Notes: a model not told the origin generated them from the letters alone. A DNA stretch of 64,000 nucleotides from Jonesia denitrificans DSM 20603 (GCF_000024065.1 NC_013174.1:1240001-1304000), one strand, 5' to 3'; positions 25,404-35,066 are shown, counted from the first letter of the stretch. Numbers and translations: made by a program.

Positions 25404-25468
25404 CTCCACCACGAAGACGTGCTTGCCCTGGTGGTAGATGTGTCAATAGACGAGGGAAGGACAGTGTC

Positions 25469-26308
25469 GTGTCAGCTGTGCAACAGATAACAGGGTGGCC
25501 GGTGCCACATGCAGCGGCAGCTGTGATCACTCCTGATGGCGTGGTGGACACCTGGGGGCCGCAAGAGATGGTCTTTGAGTTGGCGTCGGTCACTAAGCTG
25601 TTGACGAGTGTGGCAGTGCTTGTGGCGTTGCAAGACGGTGCGCTCACTTTAACGACTGTGGCAGGCCCCCCAGGAAGTACAGTGCGGCATGTGCTTGCGC
25701 ACACCGCTGGGTATGAGTTTGATACTGATGCCACCCGTGGGGCGCCGGGGGAGCGGCGCATGTATTCCAATACGGGTTTTGAGGTGCTTGCTGATGTGGT
25801 GGCTCAGCATGTGGGCCAAGATTTTCCCAGCTATGTGCGCGATGTTGTGCTCCAGCCATTGGGAATGACCCACACCGATGTGAGTGGGTCGCCGGCGGCA
25901 GGTGCACAGTCCACGGTCGCGGATTTAGCCCGGTTTGCTCACGAACTTCTTGTGCCCACGGTGTTACGGCCCGCTACTCTTGCTGCAGCCCGTACCACTC
26001 AGTTCCCTGATGTCGCTGGCCTTCTGCCTGGTTTTGGGCGGCAAACCCCCAACCCTTGGGGCTTGGGGTTTGAGGTCAAGGGGTCGAAGTCCCCGCATTG
26101 GACTGGTTCGTTGAACTCCGCACGAACGTTTGGTCATTTTGGGCAGTCAGGAACCTTCTTGTGGGTGGACCCGGACCGCCAATTGGCGTGTGTGGCGTTG
26201 ACTGACCGCGCCTTTGGGCAGTGGGCGATCCACGAGTGGCCGCCGTTTTCTGATGCGGTGGTGACTGAGTTTAGTGGTGGGAACGAGCATCAAGATACGC
26301 GGGTGTAA
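25469..26308 (+). CDS. Serine hydrolase of the beta-lactamase (class C/EstB) family
   Basis: A 279-residue protein with the three motifs of the penicillin-binding-protein fold: SVTK (about residues 40-43, nucleophilic serine), YSN in RRMYSNTGFE, and HFGQSG near the C-terminus in place of KTG. There is no signal peptide, which points to a cytoplasmic esterase or peptidase rather than a secreted beta-lactamase. The GTG start follows GGGAAGG. Its 3' end overlaps the converging ROK gene by 38 bases. The substrate is unknown. Confidence 0.85.
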   Translation: MSAVQQITGWPVPHAAAAVITPDGVVDTWGPQEMVFELASVTKLLTSVAVLVALQDGALTLTTVAGPPGSTVRHVLAHTAGYEFDTDATRGAPGERRMYSNTGFEVLADVVAQHVGQDFPSYVRDVVLQPLGMTHTDVSGSPAAGAQSTVADLARFAHELLVPTVLRPATLAAARTTQFPDVAGLLPGFGRQTPNPWGLGFEVKGSKSPHWTGSLNSARTFGHFGQSGTFLWVDPDRQLACVALTDRAFGQWAIHEWPPFSDAVVTEFSGGNEHQDTRV

Positions 26309-27527
26309 TCACGGTGTCCAACGCGAGAATAGCCCCACCTCGAAGGTAACCTTCTGAACCAAACACAGCGGAAGCGATCGCTGGGGCTCTCGTGCGGCGG
26401 ACATCCATCAGCGCGTTGTCGAACGCCTGAGTAAATGCGCGTGACGCGAGCCGGCGCACGGTCAGTGCATGTCCGCTCATCACAATGACGTCTGGTGCCA
26501 GTGCGTTGGTCAGTCCTGCAAGGCCTCGTCCAAGCCCTTGGGCGATCGTGGCGAGTCCTTGACCGAGGTTGGTGCGCGCTGAGGTGAGGGTGCGGGTTTG
26601 CAAGGGACCGTGTGCGGTGATGTCCCTGACTGTTGCGTACACCCCTTCGGGATCAAGTAAACATTCATCAGAGATGGTGTGCACGTATTCTTCTGGGTCC
26701 ACCGGTGGCGGGTCGCCCAGAGAGCGAGCAAGAGCGTACCCGTCGGTGACAGTTGACCAGCACCCGTAGGCGCCGCAACGACATTGGATGGTGGGGTCTC
26801 CCATGGGCAGGTGACCGTATTCGCCACCTGACCCGGTGGCCCCAGACACGACTGAACCGTGAGAGATGAAAGCGCCACCGATGGACGAGGTGATGTCGAT
26901 GAGAAGGACCCCGCGATATCCGTGTGCGGCTCCTCGCCGGTGGTGGTATTCGGCCAGTGCGGACAAGGTGGCGTTATTTTCGATCATCACTGGCAGGGGA
27001 GCGAGCTGGGTGACAAGGTCAGTGAAGTCGAGGTGATCCCAGCCCAGGAATACTGGTTGTGTGTGTGTGTTTTCGGTGATTGTAGAACGCATGGAGACAA
27101 CAACACACACGAGCCGGGAGCCCAGTTCATTGTGTGCGTTAGTGAGCACGTCGGTCAGTGAACGAAGGAAAATCGTGCGTGACGGGGGGATCGATTCGAC
27201 CCGGTGAATGTGAGGGATCCCGTCAATGTGGGCGAACGCGAGCCGCCAATGGGTGTGGCTGACATCAATGAGTGCTACAACTGGCCCCCTGGGGTGGGGG
27301 CGCACCATCAACGAGGGGCGTCCGCGTCGTTGCGAGTGAACGGACTGCTCAAAAATCAGATTGAGGTCACGGAGTTTCGCGCACGTGTCTGTCATGGTGG
27401 ACGATGACAAGGCCAGGTGATTCATGATGTCACTTCGTGTTCCCCCTGTGTCATGCGTGCGCAGGTAGCGAAGGACGCTTGTTGCGGTATCCCAACGGGT
27501 GTGCCTGGTGAAACCAGTGTCGTTCAT
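26271..27527 (-). CDS. ROK-family transcriptional regulator (NagC/XylR type)
   Basis: A 418-residue protein: an N-terminal winged helix (TATSVLRYLRTHDTGGTRSDIMNHLALSSSTMTDTCAKL) and a C-terminal ROK sugar-kinase fold with MIENNATLSALAEY, a GGAFISHG segment, and a zinc motif read as CRCGAYGCW. ROK proteins usually have Glu after the last Cys; here it is Trp. It probably senses a sugar or sugar phosphate. No sugar operon is adjacent, so the targets lie elsewhere or include its own gene. The ATG start is followed by the family's helical N-terminus. Confidence 0.87.
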   Translation of the reverse strand: MNDTGFTRHTRWDTATSVLRYLRTHDTGGTRSDIMNHLALSSSTMTDTCAKLRDLNLIFEQSVHSQRRGRPSLMVRPHPRGPVVALIDVSHTHWRLAFAHIDGIPHIHRVESIPPSRTIFLRSLTDVLTNAHNELGSRLVCVVVSMRSTITENTHTQPVFLGWDHLDFTDLVTQLAPLPVMIENNATLSALAEYHHRRGAAHGYRGVLLIDITSSIGGAFISHGSVVSGATGSGGEYGHLPMGDPTIQCRCGAYGCWSTVTDGYALARSLGDPPPVDPEEYVHTISDECLLDPEGVYATVRDITAHGPLQTRTLTSARTNLGQGLATIAQGLGRGLAGLTNALAPDVIVMSGHALTVRRLASRAFTQAFDNALMDVRRTRAPAIASAVFGSEGYLRGGAILALDTVITPAYLDARSHH

Positions 27528-27658
27528 CAGCGGCGGACCATTCCTTTGTCGGACACATGTGTGCGCTGTGAACAGCCTAAGTCACGAACACGCCATTGTG
27601 TTGTGTCAGTCACATGTTGAGGTGAAAACGTGACCAACGTTGAGGGTGAACAGCATAA

Positions 27659-27683
27659 AGGCCGGTTCACTGAGAACCGGCCT
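27659..27683 (-). terminator. Terminator of the tRNA-Leu transcript
   Basis: AGGCCGGTTC (27659-27668) and GAACCGGCCT (27674-27683) form a ten-base stem with a five-base loop. On the minus strand it is followed by TTT, just after the tRNA 3' end. The 130 bases from here to the ROK gene show nothing else I recognise. Confidence 0.8.
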
Positions 27684-27691
27684 GAACAATA

Positions 27692-27779
27692 TGGTGTCCG
27701 GAGGGGGACTTGAACCCCCACGCCCTAATACGGGCACTAGCACCTCAAGCTAGCGCGTCTGCCATTCCGCCACCCGGAC
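27692..27779 (-). tRNA. tRNA-Leu (anticodon GAG), copy 1
   Basis: Minus-strand cloverleaf of 88 bases including an encoded CCA: acceptor GTCCGG paired with CCGGAC, D-arm GGCGGAATGGCAGACGC, anticodon stem CTAGC/GCTAG with loop TTGAGGT (anticodon GAG), a long class II variable arm TGCCCG/CGGGCG and T-arm GGGGGTTCAAGTCCCCC. The long variable arm and anticodon together give leucine. Confidence 0.95.
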
Positions 27780-27824
27780 AGGTGACTTACACTTCACAAG
27801 GATTAACGATGCTTGTGACCATCG

Positions 27825-27912
27825 TGGTGTCCGGAGGGGGACTTGAACCCCCACGCCCTAATACGGGCACTAGCACCTCAAGCTAGCGCGTCTGCCATTC
27901 CGCCACCCGGAC
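27825..27912 (-). tRNA. tRNA-Leu (anticodon GAG), copy 2
   Basis: Identical to the copy 45 bases downstream on the same strand over the full 88 bases, including the class II variable arm and encoded CCA. The two copies are probably cotranscribed from a promoter within 27913-27990; TAGATT near 27950 read on the minus strand is a candidate -10. Confidence 0.95.
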
Positions 27913-28024
27913 AGGTGACCTGCGATCATTGGGATCGCGGCGCGGTTAACAATCTAGCACGACCAGTAGGGTTCCTGTCGAATCTGAACAGTGTGCTGTA
28001 GGTTACGTCCAGGTGTGGGTAACA

Positions 28025-30142
28025 ATGGGGGACATGAGCGCACACATCAACGACCTTGATTCGCCATTCGCCACCGATTCCTCCCTCCCTTTTGCGTTAC
28101 CCAACTTCGCTGCGTTGACCACCGCTGACTACGAACCAGCGATCAGAGCGGGCATCGCTGCAGAACTCGCAGAAATTGACGCCATCGTTGCGCAGAATGA
28201 CCCACCAACCGTGTCCAATACCCTCGACGCGTTTGAAACCAGCGGGCAACTCCTTTCCCGTGTGATGAGCGTGTTCGACAACGAACTGTCATCCAACACC
28301 AACGAAGAACTCGATGACCTCGACGAACGCCTCGCCCCAGTGCTGTCAGCACACCACGACGACATCTACCTCAATGACGCTCTGTACTCCCGGTTACGGT
28401 CATTGGAAGAAATTTTGCGTCACAACGATGCTACGCACGGAACTGAACACCACACCAGCGCCGATACCGAAGCACGCTACCTGCTGTCCACAACCCTCAG
28501 AGACTTTGTGCGAGCCGGCGTGGAACTCAGTGACGACAAGAAACAACAACTGCGCACCCTCAACGAGCAAGCAAGCACCCTAGAATCAGCTTTTGGGCGC
28601 ACACTGCTCGCAGGAACCAACGCCGCAGCGATCCTGGTGACCAACGAAACAGAACTTCAAGGAGTGCCCGACGACGTGCGTGCAAGTGCGGCCGCTGCTG
28701 CACGCGAACGTGGACACGACCAAGGGTGGCTCCTGGAACTACAACTACCAACCGTGCAGCCCATCCTCGCCCACGTGGCCTCCCGCACGTTACGGGAAAA
28801 AATCCACCGCGCATCGGTCAACAGGGGACTAGGCGGGGAACACGACACCCGCCAGATCTTGCTTGACCTGGTGCGAGTACGCGCCGAGATCGCCCAACTC
28901 TTAGGCTACGAGCACTGGGCAGCGTACGTGGCAGAAGACTCAACTGCCGGCACAACACCAGCGATCAACGACATGCTGACAAGTCTCGTTGCCCCCGCTG
29001 TGCGCAACGCCCGCCGCGAAGCTGAGGTGCTCACGCAGGCGTTACGCGACGAACTCCACGACGACACCGCACACCTCCAACCCTGGGACTGGACCTACCT
29101 CAGCGAAAAAGTCAGAGCACGCGACTACCAACTTGACGACGCAGCACTACGCCCCTACCTCGAACTTCACCGGGTGGTCCACCACGGTGTATTCGCTGCT
29201 GCCACACGGCTTTACGGCATCACCTTCCACCAACGCGACGACCTTAAGGGCTACCACAACGATGTCGTGGTCTACGAAGTACACAACGCCGATGGGTCAC
29301 CCCTAGGACTGTTCCTCGCCGACTGGTACACCCGCGACACCAAACGCGGCGGGGCCTGGATGAACAACCTTGTTGAACAATCCTTCCTCCTGAACCACCA
29401 CCCCGTTGTCGTCAACAACCTCAACATCACACCGCCACCGGCCGGGCAACCCACCTTGCTCACCTGGGATGAAGTCATCACCCTCTTCCACGAATTTGGG
29501 CACGCACTGCACGGCCTATTCGCCCAATCACACTACCCCTCCCACTCAGGTACCCAAGTGCCCCGCGACTTCGTCGAATTCCCCTCACAAGTCAACGAAA
29601 TGTGGGCCTGGGACCCCGAACTCCTCCACAACTACGCCGTGCACTACCACACCGGCGAACCACTACCCCAACAATGGATCGACACCCTCATCGCCACCCG
29701 ACAATTCAACGAAGGATTCGCCACCACCGAATACCTCGCCGCCGCCATCCTTGACCAAGCCTGGCACCAACGACAACCCCACGAACTGCCCACCAACCCA
29801 GCCGACGTTGAAGCATTTGAACACGCGGCCCTCACCGCCGCTGGAATACAACTAGACCTGGTGCCACCACGCTACCGTTCCACATACTTCAACCACATTT
29901 TCGCCGGCGGATACTCCGCCGGATACTACTCCTACATTTGGTCAGAAGTCCTCGACGCTGACACCGTCCAATGGTTCCACGACAACGGTGGAGCAACACG
30001 CGCCAATGGCGACCACTTCCGCACCACACTGCTCGCACCAGGCGGAAGCGCCAACTGCCTGAGCACATACCGCACCTTCCGCGGGCGTGACGCACACCGC
30101 GAACCCCTCCTGACCAGACGCGGACTACTCGACAACAACTAA
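28025..30142 (+). CDS. M3-family zinc metallopeptidase (peptidyl-dipeptidase Dcp-like)
   Basis: A protein of about 705 residues. The zinc motif is LFHEFGHALHGLF with the third ligand in the following EFPSQVNEMW helix, and the C-terminal RYRSTYFNHIFAGGYSAGYYSYIWSEVLDAD is the substrate-binding segment of the Dcp/oligopeptidase A group. There is no signal peptide, so it is cytosolic and likely degrades short peptides, possibly proteasome products. ATG 28025 (AGGTG about nine bases upstream) and ATG 28034 are both possible. Codon use shifts to extreme third-position C/A through the gene. Confidence 0.92.
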   Translation: MGDMSAHINDLDSPFATDSSLPFALPNFAALTTADYEPAIRAGIAAELAEIDAIVAQNDPPTVSNTLDAFETSGQLLSRVMSVFDNELSSNTNEELDDLDERLAPVLSAHHDDIYLNDALYSRLRSLEEILRHNDATHGTEHHTSADTEARYLLSTTLRDFVRAGVELSDDKKQQLRTLNEQASTLESAFGRTLLAGTNAAAILVTNETELQGVPDDVRASAAAAARERGHDQGWLLELQLPTVQPILAHVASRTLREKIHRASVNRGLGGEHDTRQILLDLVRVRAEIAQLLGYEHWAAYVAEDSTAGTTPAINDMLTSLVAPAVRNARREAEVLTQALRDELHDDTAHLQPWDWTYLSEKVRARDYQLDDAALRPYLELHRVVHHGVFAAATRLYGITFHQRDDLKGYHNDVVVYEVHNADGSPLGLFLADWYTRDTKRGGAWMNNLVEQSFLLNHHPVVVNNLNITPPPAGQPTLLTWDEVITLFHEFGHALHGLFAQSHYPSHSGTQVPRDFVEFPSQVNEMWAWDPELLHNYAVHYHTGEPLPQQWIDTLIATRQFNEGFATTEYLAAAILDQAWHQRQPHELPTNPADVEAFEHAALTAAGIQLDLVPPRYRSTYFNHIFAGGYSAGYYSYIWSEVLDADTVQWFHDNGGATRANGDHFRTTLLAPGGSANCLSTYRTFRGRDAHREPLLTRRGLLDNN

Positions 30143-30160
30143 CCCCCAACCACCAACCCC

Positions 30161-30191
30161 GCGCAGGGCACCACAACACGGTGCCCTGCGC
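30161..30191 (+). terminator. Hairpin between M3 and M20 peptidase genes
   Basis: GCGCAGGGCACC (30161-30172) pairs with GGTGCCCTGCGC (30180-30191). Only CTTCG follows rather than a U-tract, so efficiency is uncertain. Confidence 0.6.
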
Positions 30192-30224
30192 TTCGCCGTC
30201 ACAACAACCACCCATCATGAGACA

Positions 30225-31553
30225 ATGACCCACATGATGGAAGCCAGCCCCCAAGCCCTCACCGAAGTCGTCACAATCTGCCAAAACCTCCTGCGCATCG
30301 ACACCTCAAACTTCGGTCACAACCAAGCACGGGGCGAACGACAAGCCGGCGAATACGTCATGGAACTCCTCACAGAAGTCGGACTCGACGCCGAACTCTA
30401 CGAATCGTCACCAGGACGCACCAACGTCGTCACACGCATCCCAGGAGCCGACCCCACCCGCCCAGCTCTCGTCGTCCACGGACACCTTGACGTCGTCCCC
30501 GCCCAAGCAGACGAATGGACCGTCCCCCCATTCGCCGGAGAAATCATCGACGACATGCTCTGGGGACGCGGCGCAGTAGACATGAAAGACATGGTCGCCA
30601 TGATCCTCGCCGTCACCCGCGACCTCACCCGCCACAACATCACACCACCACGCGACCTCATCATCGCAATGTTTGCCGACGAAGAAGCAGGCGGAGAATA
30701 CGGAGCCCACTGGTCCGTCACCCACCGCCCCGACCTCTTCGAAGGCGCCACCGAAGCACTATCAGAAGTCGGCGGCTACTCCACCACAATCAACGGACAC
30801 CGCGCCTACCTCCTCCAAACGGCAGAAAAATCCCTCGGCTGGCTCCAACTCATCGCCCACGGAACAGCCGGCCACGGATCCCAAACCATCACCGACAACG
30901 CCGTCACCCACCTCGCCAACGCCCTCACGCGCATCGCCAATCACAACTGGCAGTACCACATCACCCCCACCCTCAACGCCCTCCTCGCCGGAGTCGCCGA
31001 CCTCACCGGACTGCCTTACGACCCCAACGACCCCCACACCATCGACACCCTGATCACCGCACTAGGCCCCACCGCCAAATTCGTGGCCCCCACCATCCGC
31101 AACACCGCCAACCCCACCCAACTCACCGCCGGATACAAAGCCAACGTCATCCCACGAACCGCCACCGCCGTCATCGACGCCCGATTCCTCCCCGGCCACG
31201 AAAAAGCCGGACTCGACACCCTCAAAGAACTCGCCGGACCCCACATCACCATCGACCCCATACTCATTGCCCGAGCCGTCGAATCACCCCACAACTCCAG
31301 CCTCGTTGACCACATGTCCAACGCCCTCACCCACTACGACCCCAACGCCACCGTCCTGCCCTACATGCTCTCCGGCGGAACCGACAATAAATCCCTGGCC
31401 GAACTCGGAATCACCGGCTACGGATTCGCCCCCCTCCAACTCCCCGACACCCTCGACTTTCCCGCCATGTTCCACGGAGTCGACGAACGCGTCCCCATCT
31501 CCGCCCTCCACTTCGGAGTCAACGTCCTCACCCGCCTCCTCCAACAGTGCTAA
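30225..31553 (+). CDS. M20-family zinc peptidase
   Basis: A 442-residue M20/M25/M40 exopeptidase. Metal ligands are seen in ALVVHGHLDVVPA, GRGAVDMKDMVAM and FADEEAGGEYGAHW (the catalytic EE), and a dimerisation domain runs from about residue 200. The last metal histidine is in MFHGVDERVPISALHFGV. The closest groups are carboxypeptidase G2-like and DapE-like dipeptidases; the substrate is not certain. The ribosome binding site is weak. The gene is among the most C/A-polarised in the window. Confidence 0.9.
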   Translation: MTHMMEASPQALTEVVTICQNLLRIDTSNFGHNQARGERQAGEYVMELLTEVGLDAELYESSPGRTNVVTRIPGADPTRPALVVHGHLDVVPAQADEWTVPPFAGEIIDDMLWGRGAVDMKDMVAMILAVTRDLTRHNITPPRDLIIAMFADEEAGGEYGAHWSVTHRPDLFEGATEALSEVGGYSTTINGHRAYLLQTAEKSLGWLQLIAHGTAGHGSQTITDNAVTHLANALTRIANHNWQYHITPTLNALLAGVADLTGLPYDPNDPHTIDTLITALGPTAKFVAPTIRNTANPTQLTAGYKANVIPRTATAVIDARFLPGHEKAGLDTLKELAGPHITIDPILIARAVESPHNSSLVDHMSNALTHYDPNATVLPYMLSGGTDNKSLAELGITGYGFAPLQLPDTLDFPAMFHGVDERVPISALHFGVNVLTRLLQQC

Positions 31554-31628
31554 CACCAACCGACAACCTCACAACCCAAAACTTCCAAACCTCGTGCAAT
31601 TCCACGCCAACGGCGATAACGTTAGGTC

Positions 31629-31925
31629 ATGACCGTTCATCCGCGTGCCGCCCTCGACCGCTTCATCGCTGCACTCGAAGCACACTATGACGCCGTCTCC
31701 CAACGGCGCGGACCCAACGACCAACTCGTCGACGACGCCTACGACGTCCTCGAAGACGCCTTCGACATCTACGACGAGTCCCTCGCCATCACATACGGTG
31801 AACTCCTTCCCTTCTCCACCATCGACGAAGACGACGACCTCGACGACGACGACGATGAGGATGACGACGACCTCGACGACGACGATGAGGATGACGACGA
31901 CCTCGACGACGAGAACGACGACTAA
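31629..31925 (+). CDS. Small acidic protein with Asp/Glu repeat tail
   Basis: A 98-residue protein. The first 65 residues look like a helical bundle (AALDRFIAALEAHYDAVSQRR, LVDDAYDVLEDAFDIYDESL) and the last third is nearly pure Asp/Glu/Leu. It lies between the M20 peptidase and uppP, where many actinobacteria carry a similar short acidic gene. I know of no function. The tail is encoded by an in-frame tandem repeat, so its length may vary between strains. Confidence 0.65.
   Translation: MTVHPRAALDRFIAALEAHYDAVSQRRGPNDQLVDDAYDVLEDAFDIYDESLAITYGELLPFSTIDEDDDLDDDDDEDDDDLDDDDEDDDDLDDENDD
31831..31920 (+). repeat. In-frame 30-base tandem repeat coding Asp/Glu tail
   Basis: About three copies of a 30-base unit made of GAC, GAT, GAG and one CTC codon; the first copy has one extra GAC and the last is partial. 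The unit is a multiple of three, so copy-number change keeps the frame. Confidence 0.8.
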
Positions 31926-31944
31926 CACCACCCCCACACACAGT

Positions 31945-31972
31945 CCTCACCCCACCACGGCGAGGGCTTTTT
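31945..31972 (+). terminator. Rho-independent terminator before uppP
   Basis: CCTCACC (31945-31951) pairs with GGCGAGG (31959-31965) with one mismatch, and TTTTT follows at 31968-31972. Confidence 0.7.
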
Positions 31973-32006
31973 CCATGCCCCAACACTTCGAGGTAATGTA
32001 ACGAGC

Positions 32007-32876
32007 GTGAATTTCTTCGAAGCAGTCGTGATGGGCCTGATCCAAGCCCTCACAGAATTCCTCCCCGTCTCCTCATCAGCACACCTGAGAATCTTCGGAG
32101 AACTCATCGGCTCCAACGACCCAGGAGCCGCCTTCACCGCCATCACCCAAATCGGAACCGAAGCAGCAGTCCTGCTCTACTTCCGCCGCGACATCAAACG
32201 CATCTGCATCCAATGGTGGCTCTCCATACGAGGAGACCACGGAACAGACTGGCGCTCGCGGATGGGCGCTCACGATCATGATGCGGCAATGGGGTGGTAC
32301 ATCGGGTTGGGGTCTATCCCCATTGTGGTGTTGGGGTTGCTACTTGAAGACTGGATTGATACCTCATTTCGCAACCTGTACATCACCGCACTCATGCTCG
32401 CTGTCTTCGGTATTTTTCTGGGTCTCGCCGACAAGTACGGTCAGCATGAGCGCACCCTGAACGAACTCACTCCCAAGCATGCAGTGTTGTTTGGTTTTGC
32501 GCAGGCCATGGCCCTCATCCCTGGTGTATCACGGTCGGGGGGCACAATCACAGCTGGGCTGCTGATGGGGTACACGCGTGAGGCCGCGGCCCGCTACTCT
32601 TTTCTTCTCGCTATTCCCGCTGTCCTGGGGTCAGGTTTTTACAAACTGGCCAAAGCAGCGGCAGCTGATCCTGTCCCAGGAGCGCCTGGGGCGTTTGCCA
32701 CACTTGTTGCAACCCTTGTGTCGTTCTTCGTGGGATACCTTGTCATCATTGCGTTCTTGAGGATCGTGTCCACGTTCTCCTATAAACCATTTGTTCTTTA
32801 CCGTCTCGTCCTTGCCGCCGCCGTTGTGGTGTTCTTGTTGGCGGGAATTCTTCAGCCGATGGGAGTCGTCGCGTGA
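32007..32876 (+). CDS. uppP: Undecaprenyl-diphosphatase UppP (BacA)
   Basis: A 289-residue polytopic membrane enzyme that recycles undecaprenyl diphosphate for cell-wall synthesis. The catalytic region [13 protein letters not shown] and the second motif [17 protein letters not shown] are intact, and eight or so helices are visible. The GTG start directly precedes the family N-terminus [21 protein letters not shown]. It is coupled to mshC by a GTGA overlap. A sharp codon-use break lies at codons 82-85, inside the cytoplasmic loop. Confidence 0.94.
   Translation: MNFFEAVVMGLIQALTEFLPVSSSAHLRIFGELIGSNDPGAAFTAITQIGTEAAVLLYFRRDIKRICIQWWLSIRGDHGTDWRSRMGAHDHDAAMGWYIGLGSIPIVVLGLLLEDWIDTSFRNLYITALMLAVFGIFLGLADKYGQHERTLNELTPKHAVLFGFAQAMALIPGVSRSGGTITAGLLMGYTREAAARYSFLLAIPAVLGSGFYKLAKAAAADPVPGAPGAFATLVATLVSFFVGYLVIIAFLRIVSTFSYKPFVLYRLVLAAAVVVFLLAGILQPMGVVA
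32252..32262 (+). other. GCGCTCGC motif at a composition break (uppP)
   Basis: GCGCTCGCGGA lies in codons 82-85 of uppP, read as (W)R-S-R, a different frame from the imuB and dapA-like sites. Plus-strand third positions change from C/A before it to a G/T-rich mixture straight after (for example ATGCGGCAATGGGGTGG). Confidence 0.5.
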
Positions 32877-34144
32877 TCACTTGGCCAGCCCCTCAAGTCC
32901 CCTCCATCCCTGGTGCACTGACTTCAGTGCGTGTGATGGATACCAGCAGTGGGCAGTTGGTTGAGACAGTTCGCCCCGGGGTGGGGGAGAGTTCCATGTA
33001 TGTGTGTGGAATTACGCCCTACGACGCCACACACATCGGACACGCTGCCACTTACATCGCGTTTGACCTGTTGTATCGCGCCTGGCTCGACGCTGGTCAA
33101 CGTGTGGTGTATACCTCCAACGTGACGGATGTTGATGACCCGCTACTTGAGCGGGCCACCGCCACGGGTGTGGACTGGACAGAATTAGCAACCTCTCAAA
33201 TCACCTTGTTCTTTGATGACATGAGCGCTCTGGGTGTCCTGCCACCTCACACCTACCTCAGTGCGGTGGAATCCGTGCCCATGGTGATCTCCGCAACCCG
33301 CCACCTGCTCGAATCTGGGCGCGCTTATCGAGTACCCGTTCCCGCTCAGGAGCGCCCCGTCCACTCACCCGCGTACGACATTTATGCCGATGTGACCAGC
33401 GACCCTGATTTTGGCAGCATCAGTGGCTACACCTCTGAGGAACGTGTGCGTCTCTTCACTGACCGTGGTGGCGACCCCGCCACACCAGGGAAGAAAAATC
33501 CGATTGACCCCATCATGTGGAAAGCGCAACGTGAGGGGGAACCTGGGTGGGACGGCGATGATCTTGGGTGGGGCAGGCCCGGCTGGCACATTGAATGTAC
33601 GACCATCGCTCACTGTGGCATTGGACGATCATGCACTGTCCAAGGTGGCGGGTCCGACCTCATCTTCCCCCACCATGAAATGTCCTCCGCGCACGCTCGA
33701 GCGCTTTTTGGGCAAGATGCGGGAGCCAGCGTCCACGCACACGCCGGGCTGATCGCCTATCAGGGTGAAAAGATGAGCAAATCCAAAGGGAATCTTGTGT
33801 TTGTGTCCCGCCTTCGCCAGGAAGGAGTCGACCCCATGGCTATCCGCCTTGCGATCCTGGCAAACCACTACCGCGACGAGTGGGAATGGACCTCCGATGT
33901 GCTCGACGCAGGGATCAAACGGCACCAGTTGTGGCTCCAGGCTATGTCCACCAACGGCGGGCCTCACCCTGGCGCGACGCTAGCAGCGATGCGTGAAGCG
34001 CTCAGTAACGACCTCGACGCGCCGCGCGCACTGGACGCCGTTGACGCTTGGGCGTACGCCACCCTTGCCGGGAACGACGAAGACCCAGGCGCCCCTGGCG
34101 TCGTGTCACGCGCTGTCAACGCGTTGCTTGGGATTCGTCTATAG
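32873..34144 (+). CDS. mshC: Mycothiol ligase MshC (cysteine:GlcN-inositol ligase)
   Basis: A 423-residue class I cysteinyl-tRNA-synthetase relative that joins cysteine to glucosaminyl-inositol in mycothiol synthesis. Zinc and HIGH motifs are [19 protein letters not shown], the WHIECT and IFPHHEMS segments complete the zinc/cysteine site, and KMSKS is [10 protein letters not shown]. The length and the lack of a CysRS anticodon-binding domain, together with [10 protein letters not shown], separate MshC from CysS. Its presence shows that mycothiol is the organism's thiol, as in actinobacteria. uppP-mshC is a common pair. Confidence 0.95.
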   Translation: MITWPAPQVPSIPGALTSVRVMDTSSGQLVETVRPGVGESSMYVCGITPYDATHIGHAATYIAFDLLYRAWLDAGQRVVYTSNVTDVDDPLLERATATGVDWTELATSQITLFFDDMSALGVLPPHTYLSAVESVPMVISATRHLLESGRAYRVPVPAQERPVHSPAYDIYADVTSDPDFGSISGYTSEERVRLFTDRGGDPATPGKKNPIDPIMWKAQREGEPGWDGDDLGWGRPGWHIECTTIAHCGIGRSCTVQGGGSDLIFPHHEMSSAHARALFGQDAGASVHAHAGLIAYQGEKMSKSKGNLVFVSRLRQEGVDPMAIRLAILANHYRDEWEWTSDVLDAGIKRHQLWLQAMSTNGGPHPGATLAAMREALSNDLDAPRALDAVDAWAYATLAGNDEDPGAPGVVSRAVNALLGIRL

Positions 34145-34175
34145 CAGGCAACGCATGGCGTGAACACCCACGAGT

Positions 34176-35066
34176 TTAATCTGCGGGGGACTGCCCTCGC
34201 CGCCGCAAATACTGCTCAAATTCTCGTGCGATTGCCTCCCCAGAGGCGTTGGGTAATTGCGTAGCATCTCGCACTTCTTCCAACTCACGCACATACTGAG
34301 CGATCTGTGGGTCAGATTCAGCAAGCTCACTAACGCCGTCTTCCCACGCTTTGGCCTCATCATCGAGGTCGTAGCGGGTGATGGGTTCACCAAGGAGTTC
34401 TTCAATCTTTGACACCAACGCAGCCGTTGCTTTGGGTGAGGGAGAGGACGGCACATAGTGTGGGACCGCCCCCCACACACTGAGCACGGTAAACCCCGCA
34501 TCGGGAGCGATCTGCGAGATGACTCCCACAATCCCCGTTGGCCCTTCATACTCTGAATCCCCGGTTCCCAAAAATTCTTGCACCCCAGCATCACTAGTAC
34601 TGACCTGCACCGGAATCGGACGGGAATGAGGCGTGTCCCCCAACAGTGCACCGACCACAATAATGGTTTTAACACCGAAAGATTCTGCCACCGTCAACAA
34701 CTCTGCGGTAAACGAACGCCACCGAAATGACGGCTCGACACCGTGAGCGACAACAATACGCCGCTGACTATTCCACGAATAAGCCATGGAAATTTGGGTC
34801 CCAGGCCACACCAGCCGCCGGTCGACACCAACACCATCTACCACCGGCCGGTTGACTTGAAAATCGACAAACTCATCAGGGTCAATGTCAGCAACAACAT
34901 CACACCCAAACACCTCGGCAATGTGTTCAGTGGCACCGGTTGCAGCGCCTCCGGCATCATTCCACCCAGAAAACGCGGCAATGAGCACCGTGTCATGGCT
35001 CAGCGCCCACACTGCGTCCTCCTCGTCACCACGTGACGCATCCAGGTGACCTTCATCGCGTTCCAT
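34176..35066 (-). CDS. PAC2-family (proteasome assembly chaperone 2-like) protein
   Basis: A 296-residue protein of the PAC2 superfamily, with VLIAAFSGWNDAGGAATGATEHIAEVFGCDVVADIDPDEFVDFQVNRP near the N-terminus and TIIVVGALLGDTPHSRPIPV in the centre. Actinobacterial members are conserved next to mshC or proteasome loci, and their role in proteasome assembly is suggested by homology only. The C-terminal 80 residues are helical and charged. It is divergent from the HAD gene with a 60-base gap. The proteasome operon starts under 3 kb away. Confidence 0.88.
   Translation of the reverse strand: MERDEGHLDASRGDEEDAVWALSHDTVLIAAFSGWNDAGGAATGATEHIAEVFGCDVVADIDPDEFVDFQVNRPVVDGVGVDRRLVWPGTQISMAYSWNSQRRIVVAHGVEPSFRWRSFTAELLTVAESFGVKTIIVVGALLGDTPHSRPIPVQVSTSDAGVQEFLGTGDSEYEGPTGIVGVISQIAPDAGFTVLSVWGAVPHYVPSSPSPKATAALVSKIEELLGEPITRYDLDDEAKAWEDGVSELAESDPQIAQYVRELEEVRDATQLPNASGEAIAREFEQYLRRRGQSPAD

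Noticed and set aside
27692-27912. Duplicated tRNA-Leu as an integration attachment site
   Set aside because: The two copies are complete, identical and 45 bases apart, with no integrase or foreign genes nearby. Simple tandem duplication is enough.
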